Shown piece after piece: positions 17,980 through 25,456 of a stretch of 25,491 bases of DNA (positions within the stretch are counted from its first letter, which is position 1; each line of letters starts with the position of its first letter). Both the position numbers and the translations under genes were made by a program. The notes below the pieces were generated by a model. It was not told the origin of the DNA, searched no databases, and saw only the letters and a list, made by a program, of their open reading frames with translations. This DNA is from JALZDI01 sp965653225. GTDB lineage: Bacteria; Actinomycetota; Actinomycetes; Propionibacteriales; Nocardioidaceae. The stretch is from contig CBFGZI010000050.1 of the NCBI GenBank assembly GCA_965653225.1, positions 1-25,491 on the forward strand, in the 5' to 3' direction.

Positions 17980-19502
17980 TGCCTGACCTGGTGATGCAGA
18001 ACGCCGCCGACCTCGCCGCCGCGCTCGAACGCGGCGACACCACGTCGGTCGAGATCACCCAGGCCTATCTGGACCGCATCGCCGAGGTCGACGGCGACGT
18101 ACACGCGTTCCTGCACGTCGACGCCGAGGGCGCACTGGCCGCGGCGCGCGCGTCCGACGAGCGGCGGGCCGCGGGCAGACCCGCGTCGCCCCTGGACGGG
18201 GTTCCGATCGCGGTCAAGGACGTGCTCGCCACCCGCGGCCTGCCGACGACCTGTGGCTCGCGGATCCTGCAGGGCTGGGTGCCGCCGTACGACGCGACCG
18301 TGGTGGCGCGGCTGCGCGCGGCGGGGCTGCCGATCCTGGGCAAGACCAACATGGACGAGTTCGCGATGGGCTCCTCCACCGAGCACTCCGCGTACGGCCC
18401 CACCCACAACCCCTGGGACCTCGAGCGCATCCCCGGCGGGTCGGGTGGCGGCTCGGCCGCCGCGGTGGCCGCGTACGAGGCCCCGCTGGCGATCGGCACC
18501 GACACCGGCGGGTCGATCCGGCAGCCCGGCGCGGTGACCGGGACCGTCGGGGTCAAGCCGACGTACGGCGGGGTGTCGCGCTACGGGCTGGTGGCGCTGG
18601 CCAGCAGCCTCGACCAGGCCGGCCCGGTGACCCGCTCCGTGCTCGACGCGGCGCTCTTGCACGAGGTGATCGGCGGCCACGACCCGATGGACTCCACCTC
18701 CATCGACCAGCCGCTGCCCGCGCTGGTGCAGGCGGCACGCACCGGGCTGACGCAGGGCGACCTGCGCGGCGTGCGCATCGGGGTGGTGCGCGAGCTCGGC
18801 GGCGAGGGCTACCAGGCCGGCGTCCGCTCGCGGTTCGACGAGTCGGTCGAGCTGATGGTCAAGGCCGGGGCCGAGGTGGTCGAGGTGTCGTGCCCGCACT
18901 TCGAGTACGGCCTGGGCGCCTACTACCTGATCCTGCCGAGCGAGGCGTCGAGCAACCTGGCGAAGTTCGACGCGATGCGCTACGGCCTGCGCGTCTACCC
19001 CGAGGGGGTCGACCAGCCCAGCGCCGAGCAGGTGATGAACGCGACCCGCGAGGCGGGCTTCGGCGACGAGGTCAAGCGCCGCATCATCCTCGGCACCTAT
19101 GCGCTGTCCAGCGGCTACTACGACGCCTACTACGGGCAGGCCCAGAAGGTGCGCACGCTGATCTCGCGCGACTTCGCCGCCGCGTTCGAGCAGGTCGACG
19201 TTCTCGTCTCGCCGACGGCACCGACGACCGCGTTCAAGATCGGCGAGAAGCTCGACGACCCGCTGGCGATGTACCTCAACGACATCGCCACGATCCCCGC
19301 CAACCTGGCGGGCGTACCCGGGATCTCCGTACCCAACGGGCTGGCGGAGGAGGACGGCCTCCCGACCGGGCTGCAGGTGCTGGCGCCGGCCACCGCCGAC
19401 GACCGGCTGTACCGGGTGGGTGCTGCCGTCGAGGCGCTGCTGCTGGAGTCGTGGGGTCGTCCGCTGCTGGCGAACGCACCGGAGCTGGGAGGTTCGCGAT
19501 GA
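17979..19502 (+). CDS. gatA: Aspartyl/glutamyl-tRNA amidotransferase subunit A
   Basis: Amidase-signature enzyme that releases ammonia from glutamine for transfer through GatB to the charged tRNA. The 507-residue product has the complete Ser-cisSer-Lys triad: Lys80 in GVPIAVKDVLATRG, Ser155 in PGGSGGGSAAAVAA and the nucleophile Ser179 in GTDTGGSIRQPG. The stretch YSRYGL-like SRYGLVALASSLDQAGP follows as in GatA proteins and distinguishes it from general amidases. It overlaps gatC by one base and gatB by ATGA, so the three subunits should be made in balanced amounts. Presence of GatCAB implies that the organism uses indirect amidation for Gln-tRNA(Gln), Asn-tRNA(Asn) or both; synthetase genes outside the window would decide. 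Confidence 0.97.
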   Translation: MPDLVMQNAADLAAALERGDTTSVEITQAYLDRIAEVDGDVHAFLHVDAEGALAAARASDERRAAGRPASPLDGVPIAVKDVLATRGLPTTCGSRILQGWVPPYDATVVARLRAAGLPILGKTNMDEFAMGSSTEHSAYGPTHNPWDLERIPGGSGGGSAAAVAAYEAPLAIGTDTGGSIRQPGAVTGTVGVKPTYGGVSRYGLVALASSLDQAGPVTRSVLDAALLHEVIGGHDPMDSTSIDQPLPALVQAARTGLTQGDLRGVRIGVVRELGGEGYQAGVRSRFDESVELMVKAGAEVVEVSCPHFEYGLGAYYLILPSEASSNLAKFDAMRYGLRVYPEGVDQPSAEQVMNATREAGFGDEVKRRIILGTYALSSGYYDAYYGQAQKVRTLISRDFAAAFEQVDVLVSPTAPTTAFKIGEKLDDPLAMYLNDIATIPANLAGVPGISVPNGLAEEDGLPTGLQVLAPATADDRLYRVGAAVEALLLESWGRPLLANAPELGGSR

Positions 19503-20998
19503 CGGCGACAGACACGTTGATGTCGTTCGACGAGGCGCTGCAGACCTTCGACCCGGTGCTGGGCCTCGAGGTGCACGTCGAGCTGAACACCGCCTCCAAG
19601 ATGTTCTGCGGCTGCCCGACCTCGTTCGGCGCCGAGCCCAACACGCAGGTCTGCCCGGTGTGCCTCGGCCTGCCCGGCGCGCTGCCGGTGGTCAACCGCG
19701 ACGCGGTCAAGGCCGCGATCAGGATCGGGCTGGCGCTGAACTGCGAGATCGCGCCGTGGTGCCGGTTCGCGCGGAAGAACTACTTCTACCCGGACATGCC
19801 GAAGAACTTCCAGACCTCGCAGTACGACGAGCCGATCGCGTTCGACGGCTGGACCGAGGTCGACGTAGAGGGCGAGAGCTACCGCATCGGCATCGAGCGC
19901 GCGCACATGGAGGAGGACACCGGCAAGTCGCTGCACGTCGGCGGCGCGACCGGGCGAATCCACGGCGCCGACCACTCGCTGCTCGACTACAACCGCGCCG
20001 GGGTGCCGCTGATCGAGATCGTCACCAAGCCGGTCGAGGGCACCGGCGCGAAGGCGCCCGAGGTCGCCCGCGCCTACGTCGGGCATCTGCGCGAGCTGCT
20101 GCTGGCCCTCGGTGTGTCCGAGGTGCGGATGGAGCAGGGCAACCTGCGCTGCGACGTCAACCTGTCGCTGCGTCCCGACCCGTCTGCGCCGTACGGCACG
20201 CGTTCGGAGACCAAGAACGTCAACTCCCTGCGCTCGGTGGAGCGTGCCGTGCGCTACGAGGTGTCGCGCCAGGCCGCGCTGCTGGCGGCGGGGGAGAAGG
20301 TCGTGCAGGAGACGCGGCACTGGCACGAGGACACCGGCGCGACGACGTCGGGCCGCAGCAAGGAGCAGGCCGAGGACTACCGCTACTTCCCCGAGCCCGA
20401 CCTGGTGCCGATCGCGCCCAGCCGCGAGTGGGTCGAGGAGCTGCGAGCCACCCTGCCCGAGCCGCCGAGCCAGCGCCGCGCCCGCCTGCAGCGGGAGTGG
20501 GACTTCTCCGACCTGGAGATGCGCGATGTCGTCGGCGCCGGCGCGCTGGTTCTCGTCGAGCGGACGATCGCCGCCGGGTGTGCGCCGCAGTCGGCGCGCA
20601 AGTGGTGGCTGTCGGAGCTCGCGCGACGCGCCAACGAGCTCGGGGTGGAGCTCGCCGACCTGCCGGTGACGCCGGAGCAGGTGGCTCAGCTGCAGCAGCT
20701 GGTCGACGCGGGGCGCCTCAACGACAAGCTGGCGCGGCAGGTGCTCGACGGCGTGCTCGACGGCGAGGGCTCGCCCGAGGAGGTCGTCTCCGCCCGTGGC
20801 CTGGAGGTCGTCTCCGACGAGTCCGCGCTCGGCGCCGCGGTCGACCGGGCTATCGAGGCCAACCCCGGCGTCGCGGAGAAGGTCCGCGGCGGCAAGGTCG
20901 CGGCCGCCGGTGCCCTGATCGGCGCGGTGATGAAGGAGATGCGCGGGCAGGCCGACGCCAACCGCGTGCGCGAGCTGATCCTCGAGCGCCTGTCCTGA
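19499..20998 (+). CDS. gatB: Aspartyl/glutamyl-tRNA amidotransferase subunit B
   Basis: Kinase/transferase subunit of GatCAB: phosphorylates the misacylated tRNA's acid side chain, then amidates it. The 499-residue product shows GLEVHVELNTASKMFCGCP and a structural Zn site, Cys37/Cys39 with Cys52/Cys55 (QVCPVCLG). LDYNRAGVPLIEIVTKP (about 161-177) and RCDVNLSLRP follow as in the family; the C-terminal YqeY-like tRNA-binding domain is at about 350-499, ending MRGQADANRVRELILERLS. The frame is open upstream, but ATG 19499 overlaps the gatA stop as ATGA and has GGAGG 6 nt upstream. The first repeat copy of the following cluster begins immediately after the stop codon. Confidence 0.97.
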   Translation: MTATDTLMSFDEALQTFDPVLGLEVHVELNTASKMFCGCPTSFGAEPNTQVCPVCLGLPGALPVVNRDAVKAAIRIGLALNCEIAPWCRFARKNYFYPDMPKNFQTSQYDEPIAFDGWTEVDVEGESYRIGIERAHMEEDTGKSLHVGGATGRIHGADHSLLDYNRAGVPLIEIVTKPVEGTGAKAPEVARAYVGHLRELLLALGVSEVRMEQGNLRCDVNLSLRPDPSAPYGTRSETKNVNSLRSVERAVRYEVSRQAALLAAGEKVVQETRHWHEDTGATTSGRSKEQAEDYRYFPEPDLVPIAPSREWVEELRATLPEPPSQRRARLQREWDFSDLEMRDVVGAGALVLVERTIAAGCAPQSARKWWLSELARRANELGVELADLPVTPEQVAQLQQLVDAGRLNDKLARQVLDGVLDGEGSPEEVVSARGLEVVSDESALGAAVDRAIEANPGVAEKVRGGKVAAAGALIGAVMKEMRGQADANRVRELILERLS

Positions 20999-21120
20999 GC
21001 AAGAATATTGACGCGTCACCGCATGGGTGGGGCAGACATCTGGCGTGACGGGTCAAGATTCCCGCACCCCTTGTCGTGACGCGCCAAAGTTCCTGCACCC
21101 CTGACGTGAGGCGTCAATCC
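20999..21120 (+). repeat. Four-copy repeat cluster after gatB (one inverted, three direct), possible bidirectional terminator
   Basis: Copies share GTGACGCGTCAA followed by an ATTCCTGC-like tail. Copy 1 (20999-21019) is inverted; copies 2 (21045-21065), 3 (21076-21096) and 4 (21106-21120, shortened) are direct at 31- and 30-bp steps. Copies 2 and 3 are each followed by ACCCC. Copies 1 and 2 differ at 4 of 21 positions, so they can fold as an imperfect 21-bp stem with a 25-nt loop directly behind the gatB stop. The cluster fills the 138-bp gap between the convergent gatB and dehydrogenase genes. Confidence 0.75.
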
Positions 21121-21136
21121 GTCGCCAGGGGGAGAG

Positions 21137-22315
21137 TCAGCGCAGGGTGAGGCGCAGGATGCGGTCGTCGGTGGGCGCGGGGAGGCCGCGGCCATCGCGG
21201 TTGCTGGTGCTCACCCACAGCGACCCGTCCGGCGCGGCTACCACGGTGCGCAGCCGGCCGTAGTCGCCGACCAGCAGCGCCCGCGGCTGGTGAACGCCGC
21301 CATCGGCGCGCACCGGCACCTGCCAGAGCCGCTCGCCGTTCAGCGACGCCGCCCACAGCGACCCCGCCGCGAACGCCAGCCCCGACGGCGAGGCGTTGTC
21401 GGGGCGCCACTGCACCAGCGGGTCGGTGAGCCCGGGCTGGTTGCCGTCGCCCTCCACCAGCGGCCAGCCGTAGTTGAGGCCCTTCTGGATCCGGTTCAGC
21501 TCGTCCCAGACGTCGGAGCCGAACTCGGTGGCCCACAGCCGGTCGTGCGAGTCGAAGGCCAGCCCCTGCACGTTGCGGTGCCCATACGTCCACACCGGCG
21601 AGCCCGGGAAGGGGTTGTCGCGCGGCACGGAGCCGTCCGGGTTCACCCGCAGGATCTTGCCGCCCAGTGAGTCCCGGTTCTGCGAGAGCGACGAGTCGCC
21701 GGTCTCGCCGGTCGAGATGTACAGCTTGCCGTCGGGGCCGAACGCCAGCCGCCCGCCGTCGTGAATGTCGCCGAACGGGATGCCGGTGAGTATCGGTCGC
21801 TGCGGCCCGAGCCGGCCGTGCTCGTAGGTCATCGACACCACGCGGTTGTCGTGGTCGGTGGTGAGGTAGACGTAGATGCGGTGGTCGCGCGCGTACGTCG
21901 GGGAGACCGCAAGCCCCAGCAGCCCGCCCTCCGACGTGGGCGACACACCGTCGACCGAGCCGACCGGCACCACGCGCCCGGACGGGAGTATCCGCACGAT
22001 CCGGGCGGCGTCGCGCTCGGTCACCAGTGCCGAGGCATCGGGCAGGAAGTCGATGCCCCATGGCACCGCGAGGTCGCGCGCCACCACGCCGGCGAACGTG
22101 GCCTGTGCCGGACCTGCCGGCGCGGCGCTGGCGGTGGACCCCTCGGAGCCGGGAGTGGCTGTCGCCTGCGGAGGGCGTGAGGGTGCCACCGTTGGCGCGG
22201 TGATCGCGGTGTTGTCCGGCCCCTGCGGCCGGGGCGCGTCGCCCTCCTGCGCGGAGCAGGCGGCGAGTACCAGCGACGCTGCGGCGAGCGCGGGTACCAC
22301 GCGGCTGCGGCTCAT
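21137..22315 (-). CDS. Lipoprotein PQQ-dependent-type glucose/sorbosone dehydrogenase
   Basis: Six-bladed beta-propeller of the GSDH family (soluble aldose sugar dehydrogenase type), 392 residues. It begins with a lipoprotein signal peptide, MSRSRVVPALAAASLVLAAC, whose lipobox LAAC puts the lipidated cysteine at residue 20. A Pro/Ala/Ser/Thr-rich linker (about 21-75) follows, then the propeller. Family text includes VPWGIDFLPDASALVTERD, EGGLLGLAVSPTY, GGRLAFGPDGKLYISTGETGD, GGKILRVNPDG, YGHRNVQGLAFD and WATEFGSDVWDELN. It likely acts outside the membrane; the true substrate is unknown, and PQQ use is a family inference. There is no Shine-Dalgarno sequence; TAGCAT ends 7 nt before the ATG, suggesting a leaderless message. 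The alpha/beta hydrolase gene ends 30 nt upstream on the same strand. Confidence 0.9.
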   Translation of the reverse strand: MSRSRVVPALAAASLVLAACSAQEGDAPRPQGPDNTAITAPTVAPSRPPQATATPGSEGSTASAAPAGPAQATFAGVVARDLAVPWGIDFLPDASALVTERDAARIVRILPSGRVVPVGSVDGVSPTSEGGLLGLAVSPTYARDHRIYVYLTTDHDNRVVSMTYEHGRLGPQRPILTGIPFGDIHDGGRLAFGPDGKLYISTGETGDSSLSQNRDSLGGKILRVNPDGSVPRDNPFPGSPVWTYGHRNVQGLAFDSHDRLWATEFGSDVWDELNRIQKGLNYGWPLVEGDGNQPGLTDPLVQWRPDNASPSGLAFAAGSLWAASLNGERLWQVPVRADGGVHQPRALLVGDYGRLRTVVAAPDGSLWVSTSNRDGRGLPAPTDDRILRLTLR

Positions 22316-22322
22316 GCCGCCA

Positions 22323-22328
22323 ATGCTA
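22323..22328 (-). promoter_or_regulatory. Putative -10 element of the lipoprotein dehydrogenase gene
   Basis: TAGCAT on the minus strand ends 7 nt before the ATG at 22315, so the dehydrogenase probably has its own leaderless transcript besides any read-through from the hydrolase gene. Confidence 0.45.
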
Positions 22329-22345
22329 GGGAGGCCTGTCGAGCC

Positions 22346-23290
22346 TCAGGAGACCTCGCGCGCGCGGACGCGGCGTCGCCTGCGCGCGCCCGCCTCGCCC
22401 TCGTCGGCCCGGCGCACCAGCTCGAGCAGCTCCTCGCGCACCCGCTCGGGGTGCTCCATCTGCAGGAAGTGCGACCCGGGCAGCACGTGGAAGACGGCCT
22501 CGGGGATCCGCGCGGCGGCGGTCTTCATGTCGTGGTTGTCGGCCAGCAGGTCGTGCTTGCCGGCGATGAACACGGTGGGCACGCCGATGCCGCGCAGCGA
22601 GACCCGCTCGTGCCGGGCGGCGGCGACGGCGAGGTGGAAGTACCAGTCGACGTCGGTGGTGAGGAACTCGCGCACCGCCTGGCGTACGACCTCCTCGTCG
22701 GCCGACGGGAACATGAACCCGCTGTGCCGCAGCAGCGTCGCGCTGAACCTGCCCACCGGCAGCGCCCGCGTCAGCGGCGAGAACAGGTGGCCGACCTCGC
22801 GCACGGCGTAGGCGAGTCCGACGGTGAGCGGGGCGCGCAGCGGCCGCGGCACGTGCATGGGGCCGAGCATGCTGGCGAAGGTCGCCCCCGGAACGCCGGC
22901 GATGGCGAACAGGCCGGTCACGCGCTCAGGGTGCCGGAAGGCGAGCTCGAACGCGGTGTTGACGCCGATCGACCAGCCCGCCACGACGGCCGAGTCGAGA
23001 CCGGCGTCGTCCATAACCGCGAGTGCGTCCTCGACGAACGCGTCGATGCCCACGCGGTCGGGGTCGAGTGGTCGCTGCGAGCCGCCGACGCCGCGGTGGT
23101 TCCAGGAGATGACGCGCACACCGCAGTCGCGGCGCAGCAGCGACGGCCAGGCGTAGGGGTTGGTGCCCAGGCCGTTGCACAGCAGCACGGGCGGCCCGGG
23201 CGCGTCGTTGGTCCAGGCCCGCAGCACGGTGCCGTCGGCGCTCTTCACGTCGTAGAAGCGCAGTGCCGGCGACCCCGAGGCGTTCTTCAT
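22346..23290 (-). CDS. Alpha/beta-fold hydrolase
   Basis: Serine hydrolase of 314 residues. The oxyanion-side motif is PPVLLCNGLGTNPYAWPSLL (33-52). The nucleophile is Ser107 in AGWSIGVNTAFELA, the acid probably Asp247 in FIAGKHDLLADNH and the base His274 in PGSHFLQMEHPERV. A cap of helices lies at about 135-225. The Arg-rich C-terminal tail (ARRRRRVRAREVS) is unusual. The substrate cannot be predicted; an esterase, epoxide hydrolase or haloperoxidase-like enzyme is possible. The frame extends to a TTG at 23323, but that TTG is part of a TTGACC -35 box; ATG 23290 is the better start, 6 nt after a CACACT -10-like hexamer. It is divergent from the patatin-like gene across 102 nt. Confidence 0.9.
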   Translation of the reverse strand: MKNASGSPALRFYDVKSADGTVLRAWTNDAPGPPVLLCNGLGTNPYAWPSLLRRDCGVRVISWNHRGVGGSQRPLDPDRVGIDAFVEDALAVMDDAGLDSAVVAGWSIGVNTAFELAFRHPERVTGLFAIAGVPGATFASMLGPMHVPRPLRAPLTVGLAYAVREVGHLFSPLTRALPVGRFSATLLRHSGFMFPSADEEVVRQAVREFLTTDVDWYFHLAVAAARHERVSLRGIGVPTVFIAGKHDLLADNHDMKTAAARIPEAVFHVLPGSHFLQMEHPERVREELLELVRRADEGEAGARRRRRVRAREVS

Positions 23291-23296
23291 GCGCCA

Positions 23297-23323
23297 AGTG
23301 TGCCCCGGTGGCTGAACGGTCAA
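23297..23323 (-). promoter_or_regulatory. Putative promoter of the alpha/beta hydrolase gene
   Basis: On the minus strand TTGACC (23318-23323) is followed after 15 bp by CACACT (23297-23302), which ends 6 nt before the ATG. The -35 is near consensus; the -10 and the spacing are weak. Confidence 0.4.
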
Positions 23324-23380
23324 GCATGTGGGACGTCACCGTCCGGGCGTGGTCTCGGACACGCCCCGGACGCGAGACAT

Positions 23381-23386
23381 TAGGGT
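23381..23386 (+). promoter_or_regulatory. Putative -10 element of the patatin-like gene (leaderless)
   Basis: TAGGGT ends exactly 6 nt before the ATG at 23393, the same geometry as at glgP. There is no Shine-Dalgarno sequence between it and the ATG. Confidence 0.5.
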
Positions 23387-23392
23387 CGGCGC

Positions 23393-24439
23393 ATGGCCGC
23401 AGCCGACGCAGCAGGTTCAGCGCAAGGAGCAGACACGACCGGCGCCGTGACAGCCGCGGACCTCGTCCTCGAGGGCGGCGGCGTCAAGGGCATCGGCCTG
23501 GTGGGCGCCGCCATGCGGCTGGCCGAGCACGGCTACGAGTTCCCGCGGGTCGCCGGGACCTCCGCCGGCGCGATCGTCGGATCAGTGCTGGCCGCGCTGC
23601 AGCGTCGCGGCGAGGGCTTCGACCGTCTCGCGGAGATCACCCGCACCCTCGACTACGGCCGCTTCCGCGACCGGGGCGTCGCGGGCCGCCTGCTCGGACC
23701 GCTCGGGTTCATCGCGGACGGCTTCTCGCTGCTGCTGGAGAGCGGTGTGTTCGAGGGCGACTACCTGCACGACTGGCTGTCCGGCGTCCTCGCCGACCTG
23801 GGGGTACGGACCTTCGGCGACCTGCGCACCGACGACCCGGGCGACGACGGCAGCCTGCACCATCGCTACTCGCTGGTCGTGACGGCCAGCGACGTGTCCC
23901 GCCAGCGGTTCGTCCGCTTTCCGTGGGACTACCCCGACTACGGGCTCGACCCGGACGAGCAGCCGGTCGCCGACGCGGTGCGCGCGTCGGCGTCCATCCC
24001 GTTCTTCTTCGAGCCAGTGACGCTGCGCGCCGAGCGCGGTGAGGCCACGCTGGTGGACGGGGGGCTGCTGTCGAACTACCCGATCACCACCTTCGACCGG
24101 CAGGACGGGCGAACCCCGCGCTGGCCGACGATCGGCATCCGGCTGAGCGCCCAGGAGGACCGGAACCGTCCGCCGCAGCGGGTCCAGGGCCCCGTCGCAC
24201 TGGCCGTGTCGCTGGTGGAGACCGCGATCGAGGGCTCGCAGTCGGTCCAGGATCTCGACCGCTGCAACGACAGGCGCAGCGTGTTCGTCGACACCAGCCG
24301 GGTCGGGCCCGTCGACTTCGGGATCAGCGACGAGGAGCAGGACGACCTCATGGCCACCGGACGCAAGGCCGCCGACGAGTTCCTGGGCGCGTGGGACTTC
24401 GCGGGCTGGCTGCGCGACTGCCGGGGTGTCCGGTCGTGA
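23393..24439 (+). CDS. Patatin-like phospholipase family protein
   Basis: 348-residue Ser-Asp dyad hydrolase. The oxyanion glycine motif is GGGVKG (28-33), the nucleophile Ser57 lies in GTSAG and the catalytic Asp222 in LVDGGLLSNYPI, so all parts of the patatin active site are intact. The first 20 residues are Ala/Gly/Thr-rich with no membrane segment or signal peptide, so it is probably cytoplasmic. DFGISDEEQDDLMATGRKAADEFL near the end is typical of bacterial patatin-like proteins. It should release fatty acids from phospholipids or acyl-glycerols; the physiological lipid is unknown. The ATG is preceded by TAGGGT at leaderless spacing. Its stop overlaps the next start as GTGA, so it forms a two-gene unit with a 2-hydroxyacid dehydrogenase. 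Confidence 0.93.
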   Translation: MAAADAAGSAQGADTTGAVTAADLVLEGGGVKGIGLVGAAMRLAEHGYEFPRVAGTSAGAIVGSVLAALQRRGEGFDRLAEITRTLDYGRFRDRGVAGRLLGPLGFIADGFSLLLESGVFEGDYLHDWLSGVLADLGVRTFGDLRTDDPGDDGSLHHRYSLVVTASDVSRQRFVRFPWDYPDYGLDPDEQPVADAVRASASIPFFFEPVTLRAERGEATLVDGGLLSNYPITTFDRQDGRTPRWPTIGIRLSAQEDRNRPPQRVQGPVALAVSLVETAIEGSQSVQDLDRCNDRRSVFVDTSRVGPVDFGISDEEQDDLMATGRKAADEFLGAWDFAGWLRDCRGVRS

Positions 24440-25371
24440 CCGGCTCCGGAGGTGGGTCCGGCCGGCTGGCGTGGCTGCCGTTCGAGCCCGAAGAGCTCGG
24501 CGACGTGCCGGACGGCCTGGAGTTCGAGGTGTTCTCGGCCGACAGCGAGCAGACGCCGCCGGGCGCGGAGCGGGTCGAGCTGTACGTGCCCGACTACACC
24601 TTCGCCCGCCGGGTCGTGGAGGTCATCCCGAAGCTGACCAGCCTGCAGGTGGTGCAGACGCTGACCGCCGGCGTCGACCACGTGCGGCCGTACGTGCCCG
24701 AGGGCGTGACGCTCTGCAACGCGCGCGGGGTGCACGACGCGTCGACGGCCGAGCTCGCGGTCGCCCTCATGCTCGCGTCGCTGCGGGGCTTCCCCGACTT
24801 CGTCCGGGCGCAGGGCGAGCAGCGCTGGGCGTTCGGTCCGCGGCCTGCCCTGGCCGACCGCACGGTGCTGATCGTCGGGTACGGCTCGATCGGCGAGGCC
24901 ATCGAGACCCGGCTGCAGGGCTTCGAGTGCGACGTACTCCGGGTGGCGCGCACGGCGCGCGACGGGGTGGCCGACCTGGCGAGCCTGCCGGTGCTGCTGC
25001 CGGGCGCCGACGTCGTCGTGCTCGTGGTACCGGAGACCGACGAGACGCGCGGGATGGTCGACGCCGGCTTCCTCGCCCAGATGAAGGACGGCGCGCTGCT
25101 GGTGAACGTCTCGCGCGGGCCGATCGTCGACACCGACGCCCTGCTGGCCGAGCTGCACCAGCGACGGCTGCGCGCCGCGCTCGACGTCACCGACCCCGAG
25201 CCGCTGCCGGAGGGCCATCCGCTCTGGTCGGCACCGGGGCTGCTGATCTCGCCGCACGTCGGCGGTGCCACGTCCGCCTTCTGGCCGCGTGCCCACGCGC
25301 TCGTGCGCGACCAGCTGACCCGGTTCGTGGCGGGGGAGCCGCTACGCAACATCGTGACCGGCGCATACTGA
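24436..25371 (+). CDS. D-2-hydroxyacid dehydrogenase (NAD(P)-dependent)
   Basis: 311-residue Rossmann enzyme reducing 2-oxoacids such as glyoxylate or hydroxypyruvate. The nucleotide loop is GYGSIG (149-154) in VLIVGYGSIGEA. The catalytic triad is complete: Arg227 in LVNVSRGPIVDTDAL, Glu255 in DVTDPEPLPEGHPLW and His274 in ISPHVGGATS. The residues after strand beta-2 (VARTAR) are basic and lack the acidic residue of NADH enzymes, hinting at NADPH; this is an inference. The frame continues upstream to 24391, but GTG 24436 overlaps the patatin stop (GTGA) and gives a normal length. The ribosome site is weak, so initiation probably depends on coupling to the patatin-like gene. Confidence 0.92.
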   Translation: MTGSGGGSGRLAWLPFEPEELGDVPDGLEFEVFSADSEQTPPGAERVELYVPDYTFARRVVEVIPKLTSLQVVQTLTAGVDHVRPYVPEGVTLCNARGVHDASTAELAVALMLASLRGFPDFVRAQGEQRWAFGPRPALADRTVLIVGYGSIGEAIETRLQGFECDVLRVARTARDGVADLASLPVLLPGADVVVLVVPETDETRGMVDAGFLAQMKDGALLVNVSRGPIVDTDALLAELHQRRLRAALDVTDPEPLPEGHPLWSAPGLLISPHVGGATSAFWPRAHALVRDQLTRFVAGEPLRNIVTGAY

Positions 25372-25384
25372 CTCAAGGCACAGA

Positions 25385-25435
25385 CCTTCACATCCCGATA
25401 TCAAGACTGTAGCCTTCAACTCGGGAAGTGAAGGC
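25385..25435. promoter_or_regulatory. Operator-like palindrome cluster ahead of the last gene
   Basis: GCCTTCA (25412-25418) and TGAAGGC (25429-25435) form perfect outer arms of a 24-bp palindrome with 9 of 12 symmetric pairs. A third half-site, CCTTCAC, lies at 25385-25391; 25385-25397 is also inverted to 25422-25434 with 1 mismatch in 13. A TACCTT -10-like hexamer follows at 25439-25444, so a bound repressor would cover the -35/spacer. Confidence 0.6.
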
Positions 25436-25456
25436 GGATACCTTGGGAGTTGGGTC

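Noticed and set aside
20999..21120. CRISPR-like reading of the repeats after gatB
   Set aside because: The copies are degenerate, the spacers are only about 10 bp, the first copy is inverted and there are no cas genes.
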